Positions 25,779-35,604 are shown, counted from the stretch's first letter. The stretch: 64,000 nucleotides of DNA from Brevibacterium mcbrellneri ATCC 49030 (GCF_000178455.1 NZ_ADNU01000007.1:22924-86923), one strand, 5' to 3'. The notes: generated by a model not told the origin, from the sequence alone. Numbers and translations: made by a program.

Positions 25779-26809
25779 AACGTCTCCTTGCTCTTAGTAG
25801 TTTCGGGTTGTGCAGAAAAACTGGCGCCCAAACTCTCAACCGTCACGTTCAGTGACTGGGCAATGGTTTCGACTGCTCGCCGCAGGGCTGCCATTGCGCC
25901 CGGTTCGGCTGCGATGAGAACGAACTCTGTGTAGCCCTCCCCCGCCGAGGTGTTCCCCGGGACTTCTGTGTGTGTCACTTGTCTGTTGGCAAGTTGGACG
26001 GAGTGAAGGTTCCCGGCGGTGTCACGCACGTGTCCTTTTGCTCTGGCGAGTGCAGGTGCCAGGGAGGTGAGTGTGTCAGCAAAGTGCGCTGCGGATGTCA
26101 CCGTGGGCAGGCGTACCGTCACCGTGGCATGGGCGACGTTGTGTTCGGCAACCGTAACTGCCAGTGAACCTTCCGCACGTTCACTGGCAGACGCTGCGGC
26201 CTCTTCATTCACTAACGCCTGGATAAACCAATCCGGCAGTGTCTCCCCAACTGTCCATTCGAGAACCGGGGCTTTCGACGCGAACTTCGCTGACACCTCG
26301 GCCGCCTGACGCCGAACCGCACCCGGGGCAACCGTCCCACCGCTCAACACCACGATGTCCGCGGTGCCAAGCTGCTGAGTGACCACATCAGACACGTATT
26401 GGTCCCACACCAGCCGAGGAATGGCCGTCACGTTCGCGACGATCACCACGGGTCCGGAGTGGAAGCCCGGGAAGTCGCCCCACCTGCGCATGCGCTCCGG
26501 CTGCCCGACCCCGCTGACTTCACACAGCACGGTGTCAAAGCGGTTCATGCGGGCCAGCACCGCCATCGTGTCGATCATGTCAGTGCTGATCTGGCAACAG
26601 ATGCACCCGTTGGTCAGTTGCATGACGTCGTCGTCGACTGCTTCGATGAGGTCCGCGTCAATGTTGACGCTGCCGAAGTCGTTGACGACCACGGCGGTTC
26701 GTCCCAGCCGGCCATCTCGAAGGAGGGCATTCAACAGCGTCGTTTTACCCGCTCCGAGGTAGCCCCCGAGGACGATCAGCCGTGCTGTCTGTAACGGCGT
26801 GTGGGTCAT
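25775..26809 (-). CDS. COG0523/CobW-family GTPase, probable metallochaperone
   Basis: A 344-residue G3E GTPase. Walker A is GGYLGAGKTT (15-24), the metal-binding CxCC motif is GCICC (69-72 as C-I-C-C), and CEVSGVGQPERM follows as a switch-like element. A C-terminal CobW_C-like domain is poorly conserved. COG0523 proteins insert or deliver zinc or other metals to client enzymes. Here the gene is locked between a metal-dependent amidohydrolase and a transporter with four-base overlaps on both sides, which suggests a dedicated chaperone for that amidohydrolase. That assignment is inference from context. Confidence 0.88.
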   Translation of the reverse strand: MTHTPLQTARLIVLGGYLGAGKTTLLNALLRDGRLGRTAVVVNDFGSVNIDADLIEAVDDDVMQLTNGCICCQISTDMIDTMAVLARMNRFDTVLCEVSGVGQPERMRRWGDFPGFHSGPVVIVANVTAIPRLVWDQYVSDVVTQQLGTADIVVLSGGTVAPGAVRRQAAEVSAKFASKAPVLEWTVGETLPDWFIQALVNEEAAASASERAEGSLAVTVAEHNVAHATVTVRLPTVTSAAHFADTLTSLAPALARAKGHVRDTAGNLHSVQLANRQVTHTEVPGNTSAGEGYTEFVLIAAEPGAMAALRRAVETIAQSLNVTVESLGASFSAQPETTKSKETL

Positions 26810-28473
26810 GAGCGCGTTGCTGGTGGGGCAATCAGGCTTGTGTAGTGTTTCCCGCCAACCACGGTTCCGCGAACGTAAATATCGGGCAGACGTTCCGGTT
26901 CTACTTCAAGCGGGTCTTCGTCAAGGATCGCGAAGTCTGCGAACTTTCCGCCCTCAATTGATCCCACTTTATCGTCGATTTTGAGCATGTAAGCAGCACC
27001 GATCGTGATTGCTTCAAGTGCTTCTTGAACACTGATGCGTTCGTGCTCTCCCATGACGCGGCCCGATTGGGTCAACCGGGTTACAGCGTGCTTCGCGGTG
27101 CTCAACGGCCCCAGTGGTGTCACCGGAGTGTCCGAATGAATGCTGATGGGCACCCCGATCCGCAGCGCGGTTGCCGATGCGTTGTTGCGACGGGCACGGT
27201 CTGGCCCCACGGTGACGTCGAGGTGCTGGTCACCCCACGCCCAAATGTGGTTGGCAAACACATTGGCGCACGCACCCAGGGCCTTGAGGCGACGATACTG
27301 GGCGGGGCGTGTCATCTGTGAGTGAGTAACGGTGTGCCGGTGGTCTGGGCGCGGGTGACGTTCCAGCACCGTCTGCAGGGTGTCGATGAACAACTGCGTC
27401 GCTTGGTCTCCGTTGCAGTGCACGTGGATGAGCAGCCCGGCTTTGTGGAACGTTTCGAACGCTTCAAGGTATTCCTGTGGCGTCACGTTCCACATACCGT
27501 TTTCGTCGGTTCTGTAGTACCCGGGTTCTAAAACGCGTGCGGTGAGTCCCTGCAACGTGCCATCGAGCATGAGTTTGATGTTGCCGAACTGCAGACGGTC
27601 TGTTGACTGTTCGCGTAGTTCAACGATTCGGGCGGCAGCTTCGGGAAGTGAGTGGGACACCGGCCCCACTCCTGCCCCAAAGTGGAACACGTTAAGGCGC
27701 ACGGGGAAATCTTCGTCGACCGTGTCGGTGTAGATCGCCACACCATCGTCCATGAGCCTTTGTGAGCCCAAGTCAGTGAGCGTTGTAGCGCCCACGTTCA
27801 CTCCGTTTTGAGCGTACTGTTTGATCGCCCGTGGGCTCACCGACAGCACCCCACCGCCTTCTGTCAGGCTTGCGACCAGGCCCATTGCGGCGAACTCATG
27901 CAGTTCTCCCGTGGGGTTCCCGGAGCTGTCTTTCATGACACCTTCGACGGTGGTGGACGCGTCGACGCCACATTTCTTCAGCGCAATCGTGTTTACCGCG
28001 TACGCGTGCCCGCTGGTGTGGGAGATACAGATGGGGGTGTGGGCCGAGGCGCGGTCGAGTTCCGCTGCAGTTATTGGGGTGTCGGGGAAAAAGATAGGGT
28101 CGAGTCCCCACGCGGTGAGTGGACGGTTGGGGTCATGGTCGCGTAGCGCCTCACGCAGACGGTTCACAATGTCGTCAACTGTTGTGCATCCGGGCCAGAA
28201 CTTTCCGTCTGGGTCCGTGCGGTCTAAGTAGCCGACGTACACACTGTCCCACACTGTGCCTGTTCCTGCGTGTCCGTGCGCTTCGACGAAGCCGGGAAGA
28301 ATCACGGCGTCTGAGTAGCGGTCGTCTAGCTGTGCGTCCGGGTACTCCATCAGCTCTTGGACAGTTCCTACAGCGCGAACAAGCCCGTCGCGTACCGCAA
28401 CTGCTTCTGCCGTGGGGCACGCGGGGTCCATGGTTCGAACCATCCGAGCCGGGTAAACAGTGGTGAACGTCAT
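26806..28473 (-). CDS. Amidohydrolase, YtcJ-like (amidohydrolase_3)
   Basis: A 555-residue metal-dependent hydrolase. The metal motif reads EAHGHAG, with histidines 66 and 68, in the position of HxH in amidohydrolases. Later ligand candidates are HVHCNGDQA (about 355), RHTVTHSQ and SIHSDTPVTPLGP (about 435-445, catalytic-type aspartate). Members hydrolyse N-acyl or cyclic amide compounds and the substrate here is unknown. A good ribosome site (TTAGGAGTACG) precedes ATG 28473. It is the first gene of the four-gene operon, followed with a four-base overlap by its likely metal-delivering GTPase. Confidence 0.85.
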   Translation of the reverse strand: MTFTTVYPARMVRTMDPACPTAEAVAVRDGLVRAVGTVQELMEYPDAQLDDRYSDAVILPGFVEAHGHAGTGTVWDSVYVGYLDRTDPDGKFWPGCTTVDDIVNRLREALRDHDPNRPLTAWGLDPIFFPDTPITAAELDRASAHTPICISHTSGHAYAVNTIALKKCGVDASTTVEGVMKDSSGNPTGELHEFAAMGLVASLTEGGGVLSVSPRAIKQYAQNGVNVGATTLTDLGSQRLMDDGVAIYTDTVDEDFPVRLNVFHFGAGVGPVSHSLPEAAARIVELREQSTDRLQFGNIKLMLDGTLQGLTARVLEPGYYRTDENGMWNVTPQEYLEAFETFHKAGLLIHVHCNGDQATQLFIDTLQTVLERHPRPDHRHTVTHSQMTRPAQYRRLKALGACANVFANHIWAWGDQHLDVTVGPDRARRNNASATALRIGVPISIHSDTPVTPLGPLSTAKHAVTRLTQSGRVMGEHERISVQEALEAITIGAAYMLKIDDKVGSIEGGKFADFAILDEDPLEVEPERLPDIYVRGTVVGGKHYTSLIAPPATRS

Positions 28474-28601
28474 CGTACTCCTAACAACCCTGAGTGATTG
28501 ACGTCATACCTTACAGAGTAAATGTTCGGCGCGCAGGCTTTCTCACATGGCGAAAAAAGAGTTCACCACAGCGAAACTGCAGGTGAGCGGGCGGTTGCTA
28601 A

Positions 28602-28681
28602 GACCTCGGGGGCGGTACAACGCACACACGAAAGGCGCAGGCAATGCCTGCGCCATTCGTTACCGTAACCTAGATCAGCAC
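28602..28681. repeat. Direct repeat R2 carrying the ilvD terminator
   Basis: The second copy of R1 (23983-24066), differing by about nine substitutions and three short gaps. The hairpin GGCGCAGGCA/TGCCTGCGCC (28634-28654) is followed leftward by TTTCG, so it is a terminator for ilvD, whose TGA stop (28675-28677) lies within the repeat. Confidence 0.85.
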
Positions 28682-30381
28682 GTCACCGCGCCGGTGGATG
28701 CCGACTGCACCAGCTTGGCGTACTTGCCCAGCACACCGTGCAGGCGTGGGTTTTCCGGAATCACCCACGACTTCTTCCGCTCGGCCAGCTCCTCTTCGCT
28801 CACGTCAAGTTCGATCGTGCGCGCGGCGATGTCAACGCGGATCGTGTCCCCATCCTCAACCAGAGCGATAGGGCCGCCGTCGACCGCCTCGGGAGCCACG
28901 TGCCCAATGCACAGCCCAGTGGACCCGCCCGAGAACCTGCCGTCCGTAATCAACAGCACATCCTTGCCAATCCCTGCACCCTTGATCGCGCCCGTGATCG
29001 CCAGCATTTCACGCATACCCGGGCCACCCTTGGGGCCCTCATAACGGATTACAATCACATCGCCAGCCTTGAGTTCACCGTTAAGCACAGCGTCCATCGC
29101 GGGCTGTTCCTGGTCGAACACGCGAGCGGTGCCCTCGAACACCTCGGCGTCGAACCCAGCCGACTTCACGACCGCGCCTTCAGGGGCCAGCGAACCCTTC
29201 AACACGGCCAACCCACCGGTGGCGTGAATCGGGTTGTTCAGCGCGCGCAGGATCTTTCCGTCCGGGTCAGGTGGGTTGATCGACTCGAGGTTTTCAGCCA
29301 CGGTCTTCCCAGTCACCGTGAGCGCGTCACCGTGCAACAGTCCCGCATCCAGCAGGGCCTTCATGACCACCGGCACGCCGCCAATCTTGAACACGTCGTT
29401 CATGACGTACTCACCAAACGGCTTCACGTTACCCAGGTGAGGCACCTTGTCACCGATCCGGTTGAAGTCATCCAAGGTGAGCTCCACCCCAGCTTCGTGA
29501 GCGATCGCCAACAGGTGCAGCACCGCGTTGGTGGACCCACCAAAAGCCATCACCACAGAGATTGCGTTTTCAAATGCTTCACGTGTGAGGATGTCGCGCG
29601 TGGTGATGCCCTTGCGCAGAAGCTCCACAACGGCCTCACCGGACTGACGCGCAAACACGTTGCGGTTCCGGTGGATCGCCGGCGGGGCGGCTGAACCCGG
29701 CAGCGACAAGCCCAACGCTTCAGCGGCACTGGCCATGGTGTTAGCGGTGTACATACCACCGCACGCACCTTCACCAGGGCAAACGGCGCGTTCAATCGCG
29801 TCAACGTCAGCTTCCGTCATCTTGCCCGCACGGCACGCACCCACCGCTTCGAATGCGTCGATGAGCGTGACTTCTTTTTCGGTTCCGTCTGAAAGTTTGG
29901 CCGTACCCGGCATGATCGAACCGTTGTACAGGAACACGCTGGACAGGCCCAGGCGAGCTGCTGCCATGAGCATGCCGGGAATCGACTTGTCACATCCGGC
30001 CAGCAACACTGAACCGTCCAGGCGCTCAGCACCAAACACGGTCTCTACCGAGTCGGCGATGATTTCACGCGACACCAGCGAATAGTGCATGCCTTCATGC
30101 CCCATGGAGATGCCGTCGGACACCGAAATCGTGCCGAACTCCAGCGGGTATCCCCCACCGGCGTGCACGCCTTCTTTAGCGAACCCGGCCAACCGTTCCA
30201 GTGACAGGTTGCACGGGGTGATTTCGTTCCACGAACTCGCCACACCGATCTGGGGCTTATCCCAGTCGTCGTCGCCCATTCCCACGGCGCGCAACATGCC
30301 TCGCGCGGCGGCTCGTTCCAGGCCGTCGGTGACGTCGCGGGACCGTGGCTTGATGTCTACTTTGTTATCTGAAGCACTCAT
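28675..30381 (-). CDS. ilvD: Dihydroxy-acid dehydratase
   Basis: A 568-residue [Fe-S] dehydratase that converts dihydroxyisovalerate and dihydroxymethylvalerate to the keto acids of valine and isoleucine. Cluster cysteines appear in [25 protein letters not shown] and [19 protein letters not shown]. An acidic substrate/metal segment and the lysine-containing [21 protein letters not shown] motif follow. The pathway fits ilvBNC 7 kb away, although the gene is transcribed alone. Its terminator is repeat R2. Confidence 0.97.
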   Translation of the reverse strand: MSASDNKVDIKPRSRDVTDGLERAAARGMLRAVGMGDDDWDKPQIGVASSWNEITPCNLSLERLAGFAKEGVHAGGGYPLEFGTISVSDGISMGHEGMHYSLVSREIIADSVETVFGAERLDGSVLLAGCDKSIPGMLMAAARLGLSSVFLYNGSIMPGTAKLSDGTEKEVTLIDAFEAVGACRAGKMTEADVDAIERAVCPGEGACGGMYTANTMASAAEALGLSLPGSAAPPAIHRNRNVFARQSGEAVVELLRKGITTRDILTREAFENAISVVMAFGGSTNAVLHLLAIAHEAGVELTLDDFNRIGDKVPHLGNVKPFGEYVMNDVFKIGGVPVVMKALLDAGLLHGDALTVTGKTVAENLESINPPDPDGKILRALNNPIHATGGLAVLKGSLAPEGAVVKSAGFDAEVFEGTARVFDQEQPAMDAVLNGELKAGDVIVIRYEGPKGGPGMREMLAITGAIKGAGIGKDVLLITDGRFSGGSTGLCIGHVAPEAVDGGPIALVEDGDTIRVDIAARTIELDVSEEELAERKKSWVIPENPRLHGVLGKYAKLVQSASTGAVTC

Positions 30382-30453
30382 GCCTGAAGTCTAGCCCGCA
30401 CGCCACACGTCTCATTTATCGCATCACCATGTGGTATGGAAGAGGCCGGGGCC

Positions 30454-31407
30454 TTACCCCTCAACGACGTTGATGAGTGGCTCACCTGCGATGATTCGGC
30501 GTACTTGTTCCGTGAGCATCTGTTCAATGCGGGGTTCAAACGCCGAGGTGTCCCCTCCCACGTGCGGAGTGATGAGTGTGTTTGGGGTCCCCCACAGTGG
30601 GTGTTCGTGTGGCAGGGGTTCGGGGTCGACCACGTCGAGTGCCGCAGACAGGCGCCCGGCACGTAGCTCAGCGACCAAAGCGTCAGTATCGACAACCTTC
30701 CCGCGCCCCACGTTCACCACCAGCGCGTTGTCCGGCAGCTGGCTGAGGAATTCCGCGTCAATGAGCTTTTCAGTCTGCTTGGTCAGTGGCGTGACCGCAA
30801 TAAGGACCTCGGTGTGTGGCAACAGTTTGGGCAGGTCTTCCGGCCCGTAGATACGCCCGTGCTCATCCGTGCGAGCGTGCGAAGCCACGCGCGTGATGTG
30901 CGCTTCAAACGGGACCAGACGCTGGCGGATCGCTTCACCAATCCCACCGGCACCCAGAATCATGACGCGCCGGTCAGCCAACGAACGCATACGCGCATGG
31001 TTCCACGACCTCGAAGCCATGCTGCGTACCGCCGTATCGATTCCGCGAAGGCTGGCCAGTGCGAGGCCCACGGCCAGTTCCGCTGTGGCTGCGGCGTGCA
31101 CGCCCGAGGCGGTCGCCACTGTGGTGTCCGTTCCCACCAGATCTGCGACCAGGTCATACCCGGTGGTCTGCGTCTGTACGAGCTTGAGGTTTGGCAACTC
31201 CCCCAGCCGGGCAACGGTGGGCTGAGCGTCAATGTAGGGCAAGATGATCGCGTCGATGGCTGCGCGGTTCACTTCTACCGTGGGGTTTTCTGCCGACCAC
31301 ACTACAAACTCAATTCCTGTCTGCTGGTGATCGGTGATGCGTCCATCTACTTTGGCCAAAATGTCAGGGTCGGGGAAAGCGATTGTGCGAATATCCAGTG
31401 TCGACAT
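30454..31407 (-). CDS. D-2-hydroxyacid dehydrogenase (NAD-dependent)
   Basis: A 317-residue oxidoreductase of the phosphoglycerate/glyoxylate reductase family. The Rossmann motif is MILGAGGIGEAIRQRL, and the catalytic arginine lies in VNVGRGKVVDTDALV. The substrate-binding region TQTTGYDLV (about 85-95) and the histidine in LITPHVGGDTSAFEPR complete the active site. The chain starts at 31407, where a GGAAAC site precedes ATG, giving the usual length. Substrate specificity (glyoxylate, hydroxypyruvate or a larger 2-oxo acid) cannot be told from the sequence. Next to ilvD it may serve a related 2-oxo acid, but there is no operon link. Confidence 0.87.
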   Translation of the reverse strand: MSTLDIRTIAFPDPDILAKVDGRITDHQQTGIEFVVWSAENPTVEVNRAAIDAIILPYIDAQPTVARLGELPNLKLVQTQTTGYDLVADLVGTDTTVATASGVHAAATAELAVGLALASLRGIDTAVRSMASRSWNHARMRSLADRRVMILGAGGIGEAIRQRLVPFEAHITRVASHARTDEHGRIYGPEDLPKLLPHTEVLIAVTPLTKQTEKLIDAEFLSQLPDNALVVNVGRGKVVDTDALVAELRAGRLSAALDVVDPEPLPHEHPLWGTPNTLITPHVGGDTSAFEPRIEQMLTEQVRRIIAGEPLINVVEG

Positions 31408-31444
31408 GTTTCCATTATGGGCAGGCGTGTCAAGGCCCACACAA

Positions 31445-32098
31445 TCACGCGTCCACGTGCTGAACGTTCAACGCCCCGCCCCGCATACGGGCGTGGCGCA
31501 CACTGAGCACAATCACCCACGCGCATATCAACACCAGGGACAGTCTTTGCACGGCACCTGTCCACCCCACGTGCGGAACCAGTGCCAACACGCCACTAAC
31601 TCCCAGCAAGACCAGCAACGCAACGTTGAGAACAACAGGCAAGCTCGCAAAACTCCGCCCGGAGCGCACCAGCATGACAATGTCGGCAATCACGGCCGTA
31701 GCGAACCCAAAGCCCACCAGGGCCGAGGTCACCGAGTGCAACTGGTGGGCAAGACCCACGGTGCCTGCGACCTCGGCGGCGGCGCATTCTTCACTCAGAC
31801 TGGGCGCACATTCATACGAAAGCAAGGTGTCCCCGACCGTGGCCGCACCGGCCACAACCAAACCGGCGCACAGCATGAGCGACAGCGCGTGCCGCCTGCG
31901 CAAGAACACGCCCAACACAACCAGGAGCACACCAGCCACCGCGTCGCCCACGCGAATGAGCACGGCACCGGGTCTGCCCCACACGGCGTATTCGGACACG
32001 AACGAATGCAACACGTCCAGTTGCGGGTCGATCGCCAAAAGAACCGTCCACGTCGAATAGCTCAACGTGAACAGCACTGCCACAACGATAAAACGCAC
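31445..32098 (-). CDS. DUF998-like integral membrane protein
   Basis: A 217-residue protein with six hydrophobic helices, including FIVVAVLFTLSYSTWTVLL at the start and LVLICAWVIVLSVRHARM at the end. A short cysteine-containing loop (LSYECAPSLSEECAAAE) is probably extracytoplasmic, and a conserved HSFVSEYAVWG segment follows helix 1, typical of the DUF998 family. GTG 32098 is chosen because GAGGAGG lies five bases upstream. A GTG two codons earlier is too close. Function is unknown. Confidence 0.75.
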   Translation of the reverse strand: MRFIVVAVLFTLSYSTWTVLLAIDPQLDVLHSFVSEYAVWGRPGAVLIRVGDAVAGVLLVVLGVFLRRRHALSLMLCAGLVVAGAATVGDTLLSYECAPSLSEECAAAEVAGTVGLAHQLHSVTSALVGFGFATAVIADIVMLVRSGRSFASLPVVLNVALLVLLGVSGVLALVPHVGWTGAVQRLSLVLICAWVIVLSVRHARMRGGALNVQHVDA

Positions 32099-32193
32099 AC
32101 ACACCTCCTCGACACAGTGTAGATGGGTGTGCGTATTTTAGAGTCAGTGCGTCGATTGGGCAGGTACCCCAGGGCAGGCCAGCCTCGACCCAC

Positions 32194-32850
32194 TCAAATC
32201 CAGATGGCGGGGTCCTCAAGCACGTGGTTCTGGGGAGTGTCAGTCCCCTTGGGTGCGCGGTTCTTGGCGGGCACGCCCACGGCCACATGGTTGGCGGGCA
32301 CATCCTTGACCACAACCGCGTTGGCACCTACGGAAGCTCCGTCGCCTATGGTGATGGGCCCCAGGATCTTGGCACCGGCCCCCACCAGCACGTTGTTCCC
32401 CAGCGTGGGGTGGCGTTTGGTCTGTTCCATAGAGGTGCCACCCAGCGTGACCTGCTGGTACAGCATGACGTCGTCGCCGATTTCAGCCGTGGCCCCCACC
32501 ACGATCCCGTCGGCGTGGTCAATGAAGAATCTGCGCCCGATCTTCGCCGCCGGGTGGATCTCAACCCCGGTCAGGGTGCGCACGGCCTGGGACAGAATGC
32601 GCGCGGGCACTTCCCCACCTGGCATTTTGTTGAGTTCGTGCAGTCCGCGATATGCCCACACGGCGTGCAGGCCCGGGTAGCTGACCGCGGTGACAAAGTC
32701 GCTGCGCACGGCGGGGTCGCGCCTTCGGGCGGTGTCCAGGTCTTCTCGTAGGGCAGCGCGGGCGCGCTTGCCCACTGTGGTGGCCGAGGTGGCAGCAACT
32801 ACCGCTGCCCCTACCCCGGCCATCACGGCGAGTTTTTTGAGAAAACTCAT
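32194..32850 (-). CDS. cysE: Serine O-acetyltransferase, short form
   Basis: A 218-residue acetyltransferase making O-acetylserine for cysteine synthesis. The catalytic [21 protein letters not shown] segment, the [18 protein letters not shown] turn and the hexapeptide repeats of the left-handed beta helix are clear. As in other actinobacteria, the large N-terminal helical domain of the enteric enzyme is missing. An unusual N-terminal hydrophobic stretch ([20 protein letters not shown]) precedes the conserved [14 protein letters not shown]. It may be a membrane anchor or a mis-set start. The gene overlaps cysK by four bases. Confidence 0.9.
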   Translation of the reverse strand: MSFLKKLAVMAGVGAAVVAATSATTVGKRARAALREDLDTARRRDPAVRSDFVTAVSYPGLHAVWAYRGLHELNKMPGGEVPARILSQAVRTLTGVEIHPAAKIGRRFFIDHADGIVVGATAEIGDDVMLYQQVTLGGTSMEQTKRHPTLGNNVLVGAGAKILGPITIGDGASVGANAVVVKDVPANHVAVGVPAKNRAPKGTDTPQNHVLEDPAIWI

Positions 32851-33779
32851 GCGTCCATGTACTCCGCGAACAGTGGAGTGGACAAGTAGCGTTCACCGAA
32901 CGATGGAATGATGACGACTACGCGTTTGCCCTTGTTTTCTGGGCGTGCAGCCACGCGCTTGGCAGCGTTGATAGCTGCACCGGAGGAGATTCCAACAAGC
33001 AGACCTTCGGCCTTGGCGGTTTCGCGTGCGGTTTCAAGCGCTACTTCGTTTTCAACGGTGACTACTTCGTCGATGATGTCGCGGTTGAGGACACCTGGAA
33101 TAAAGTTCGCACCGATTCCCTGGATGGCGTGTGGGCCAGCCTTACCTTCTGACAGAAGTGGCGATGCTGCTGGTTCTACGGCAACGATCTGGACGTCCTT
33201 GTTCTTTTCTTTGAGGACTTCACCCACACCGGTGATGGTTCCTCCGGTACCGATTCCGGCGACGAAGATGTCGACTTCGCCGTCGGTGTCGTTGAGGATT
33301 TCCTGTGCGGTGGTGTCGCGGTGGACCTGCGCGTTGGCTTCGTTTTCGAACTGGCGAACCAGTACGGCGTTGTCTTGTGAGCCGATTTCTTCAGCCTTTG
33401 CGACAGCTCCCTTCATCCCGTCAGCCTTGGGGGTGAGAACGAGTTCAGCACCGAATGCGCGGAGCAGGGCACGGCGTTCTTTCGACATGGATTCTGGCAT
33501 TGTGAGGACTACCCGGTATCCGCGTGAAGCTCCGACCATGGCAAGGGCGATTCCGGTGTTACCGCTGGTTGCTTCGACGATCGTTCCGCCTTCGCGCAAC
33601 TCGCCTGACTTTTCAGCCGCGTCAATCATGGCAACCCCAATACGGTCTTTCACCGAGTTGGCAGGGTTGTGAAATTCGAGCTTTCCAACGATTTCCGCGC
33701 CAGTTTCTTCACTGGCCTTCTGAAGTTTGACAAGTGGAGTGCGACCAACGACTTCTGAAACGTTCGCGTAAATGTTCAC
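32847..33779 (-). CDS. cysK: Cysteine synthase A
   Basis: A 310-residue PLP enzyme that joins sulfide to O-acetylserine. The PLP lysine is in [15 protein letters not shown], the substrate loop [12 protein letters not shown] follows, and [15 protein letters not shown] binds the PLP phosphate. The GTG at 33779 is the start because AAAGGA sits just ahead and the protein then opens with the family [16 protein letters not shown]. An upstream reading of about 59 further residues is unrelated and rejected. With cysE it forms a two-gene operon preceded by a dyad at 33864-33902. Confidence 0.96.
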   Translation of the reverse strand: MNIYANVSEVVGRTPLVKLQKASEETGAEIVGKLEFHNPANSVKDRIGVAMIDAAEKSGELREGGTIVEATSGNTGIALAMVGASRGYRVVLTMPESMSKERRALLRAFGAELVLTPKADGMKGAVAKAEEIGSQDNAVLVRQFENEANAQVHRDTTAQEILNDTDGEVDIFVAGIGTGGTITGVGEVLKEKNKDVQIVAVEPAASPLLSEGKAGPHAIQGIGANFIPGVLNRDIIDEVVTVENEVALETARETAKAEGLLVGISSGAAINAAKRVAARPENKGKRVVVIIPSFGERYLSTPLFAEYMDA

Positions 33780-33863
33780 CAGCGGTCCTTTCTTTGGTGT
33801 CTGTTTGTACCCGGACCGCGCATGGAGGTGATCAGGCGGTCCTTCACACCAGCCAATGGCTTC

Positions 33864-33902
33864 AGCTGTTGTTAATGCGTCATCATGCGTAACGCAACAG
33901 CT
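33864..33902. promoter_or_regulatory. Dyad in the cysK-def intergenic region
   Basis: AGCTGTTG and CAACAGCT, eight-base perfect arms separated by 23 bases containing a second repeat (ATGCGTcATCATGCGT). It lies about 85 bases before cysK and about 53 before def. It is a candidate site for a sulfur or cysteine regulator acting on cysK-cysE, or an RNA hairpin. Only symmetry and location support it. Confidence 0.35.
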
Positions 33903-33941
33903 TCTTACTATATTCCACGCTGGCGAAAATCCTTTCAGCAC

Positions 33942-33947
33942 TATGAT
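33942..33947 (+). promoter_or_regulatory. -10 element of a likely leaderless def transcript
   Basis: TATGAT ends eight bases before the ATG of def, so transcription would begin at or next to the start codon. No ribosome site is seen. A -35 element is not clear. Confidence 0.55.
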
Positions 33948-33954
33948 GTAACCC

Positions 33955-34536
33955 ATGGCTATCCACCCGATTGTTGTCTACGGCGAACCTGTTCTGCACC
34001 GAAAAGCTGACCCTGTCACGGAGTTTGGCGATGAGCTCCACACACTTGTCGCTGATATGTATGAGACCCTCACAGCTTCTAACGGCGTCGGTTTAGCCGC
34101 ACCGCAAATTGGGGTGGGCAAGCAGATCTACGTGTACGACGCTGATGACGAGGTCGCCGGTGTGAGGCGTCGTGGCGTTTTCATCAACCCAGTTTTGGTG
34201 GCGTCGAAGGTTCCCACCACCAACCCGGATCCCAGCGAGGACACGGAGGGGTGTTTGTCAGTTCCCGTTTTGGACTACCCGCTGAAACGGGCAGATAAAG
34301 TCACCGTCACCGGTGTTGATGAGAACAATCAACCGGTGTCGCTCAGTGTTGAAGGCTGGTTCGCCCGCATTATGCAGCACGAATTCGACCATTTGCACGG
34401 AACCCTATACGTGGACCGGTTAGACACCAGGTGGGCCAAGCGGTGGAAGAAGGAACAGAAGAAGCACGGGTATAACGTTCCAGGGAACTCGTGGCTTCCG
34501 GGCACCGACCCCGACCCGTTTGGTCACGGCCAATAA
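33955..34536 (+). CDS. def: Peptide deformylase
   Basis: A 193-residue metalloenzyme removing the formyl group from new proteins. All three motifs are present: [10 protein letters not shown] (about 43-52), EGCLS with the metal cysteine (about 99-103) and HEFDHLHG with two histidines and the catalytic glutamate (about 141-148). The C-terminal tail carries a basic [17 protein letters not shown] stretch and ends in FGHGQ, typical of actinobacterial long-tailed deformylases. The ATG lies seven bases after a TATGAT element, so the mRNA is probably leaderless. Confidence 0.95.
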   Translation: MAIHPIVVYGEPVLHRKADPVTEFGDELHTLVADMYETLTASNGVGLAAPQIGVGKQIYVYDADDEVAGVRRRGVFINPVLVASKVPTTNPDPSEDTEGCLSVPVLDYPLKRADKVTVTGVDENNQPVSLSVEGWFARIMQHEFDHLHGTLYVDRLDTRWAKRWKKEQKKHGYNVPGNSWLPGTDPDPFGHGQ

Positions 34537-34566
34537 CCAGAACGACCACGCTCACTTCGCGCCGTT

Positions 34567-35604
34567 TCAGTTGTTCGCTTTGCCTTCGCGTTCGGCTTGC
34601 GCCAGCTTCCGGTCCAGGTCATCAAAGTTGTCGAACTCTTCGACCGATTCCTCAAGCTCACCCAGCATGCCCCGGATTGCGTCCGCGTGCGACTCAGCCT
34701 CGAGGTTGAGGTCACTGAACTGCTTCTGCGCAGTGTCGTCGTTGACGGTACGCGATAGCACGTCAAGCACCTGTTCACCCAGTTCGCGCGATTGTTCCGT
34801 GCTGTCCAGCTGAACCAACTGCACTGACAGCTTCCGCAACTGCTCCAAGTACCCGTGCATCGACTCAACGCGGCGGGCCAGCGAAGCGAACGCTTTAGCC
34901 AGGTTCCGCTGATACACATCGATCCGAGCGTCCAGGTGTGGTTGCCGAATGCTCTCAAGCTTCTGGCGTAGTTCGTACAGCTCACGCAACCGCTCACCAA
35001 TGGAAGCGACTGCGAAGTCCAGATCAACCCGGCTCACGTGACCTTCCAGCGCGGGGTGTGTCCATGCGCGAGTGCCCACGATGGCCTGGGAGACCGTCAC
35101 CGCGAGGTGGAAAAGCCTTTGTTCGTCGGTATCACGGCCGTTGGCGCCGGGAATGTATCCCAAGTCGAATGGGGCGATCCACCGGACGTGTGGTGCTTGT
35201 TTAAGTTGCTTGCCGGTCAGCCGTTTGGGGTCGCGCAGAAACCGGCTTCCGGTGAAAATGCCCACGCCGGCTGTGGCTAACGCGGCGATCCCGGTAAACG
35301 CCGAGGTGGTGGCAATGGCAACCGTGTCGGCGAACGCAAGCGCAATGAGCGCGGTTGAGCCGAAAAAGCCGGTTGTGGCCGCACCCGCGCCTGTGGTTGT
35401 TGCGAACACCAACTTGGAGCGGATCAGGTTGCGACTGTAGCGCTGTGGGAACACCTGTTGCGCGAGATCAGATGAAGTGAGGTCGTATCCGCGCGCCTTC
35501 CACACGTCGATGACTGATTCGGGGACGCTTCCCGGGACGAGCACACGGTACCGCGGAACGTGTCCGCGACATTCTTGTTTCCACAACTCACGCCAGTGAA
35601 CCAT
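34567..35604 (-). CDS. Membrane protein with C-terminal coiled coil
   Basis: A 345-residue protein, family not recognised. After a basic N-terminus (MVHWRELWKQECRGHVPRYR) come two hydrophobic hairpin-like helices (about 70-125, rich in Ala/Gly/Thr). A soluble region follows, with a long helical segment (about 180-340: LRELYELRQKLESIRQ, AFASLARRVESMHG, LAQAEREG) likely to form a coiled coil. ATG 35604 has an AAGGAG site five bases upstream. The longer reading to 35757 adds unrelated residues. It is convergent with def. No clue to function. Confidence 0.75.
   Translation of the reverse strand: MVHWRELWKQECRGHVPRYRVLVPGSVPESVIDVWKARGYDLTSSDLAQQVFPQRYSRNLIRSKLVFATTTGAGAATTGFFGSTALIALAFADTVAIATTSAFTGIAALATAGVGIFTGSRFLRDPKRLTGKQLKQAPHVRWIAPFDLGYIPGANGRDTDEQRLFHLAVTVSQAIVGTRAWTHPALEGHVSRVDLDFAVASIGERLRELYELRQKLESIRQPHLDARIDVYQRNLAKAFASLARRVESMHGYLEQLRKLSVQLVQLDSTEQSRELGEQVLDVLSRTVNDDTAQKQFSDLNLEAESHADAIRGMLGELEESVEEFDNFDDLDRKLAQAEREGKANN

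Noticed and set aside
33780..33956. N-terminal extension of cysK up to 33956
   Set aside because: The extra 59 residues have no similarity to cysteine synthases, and the GTG at 33779 has a good ribosome site.
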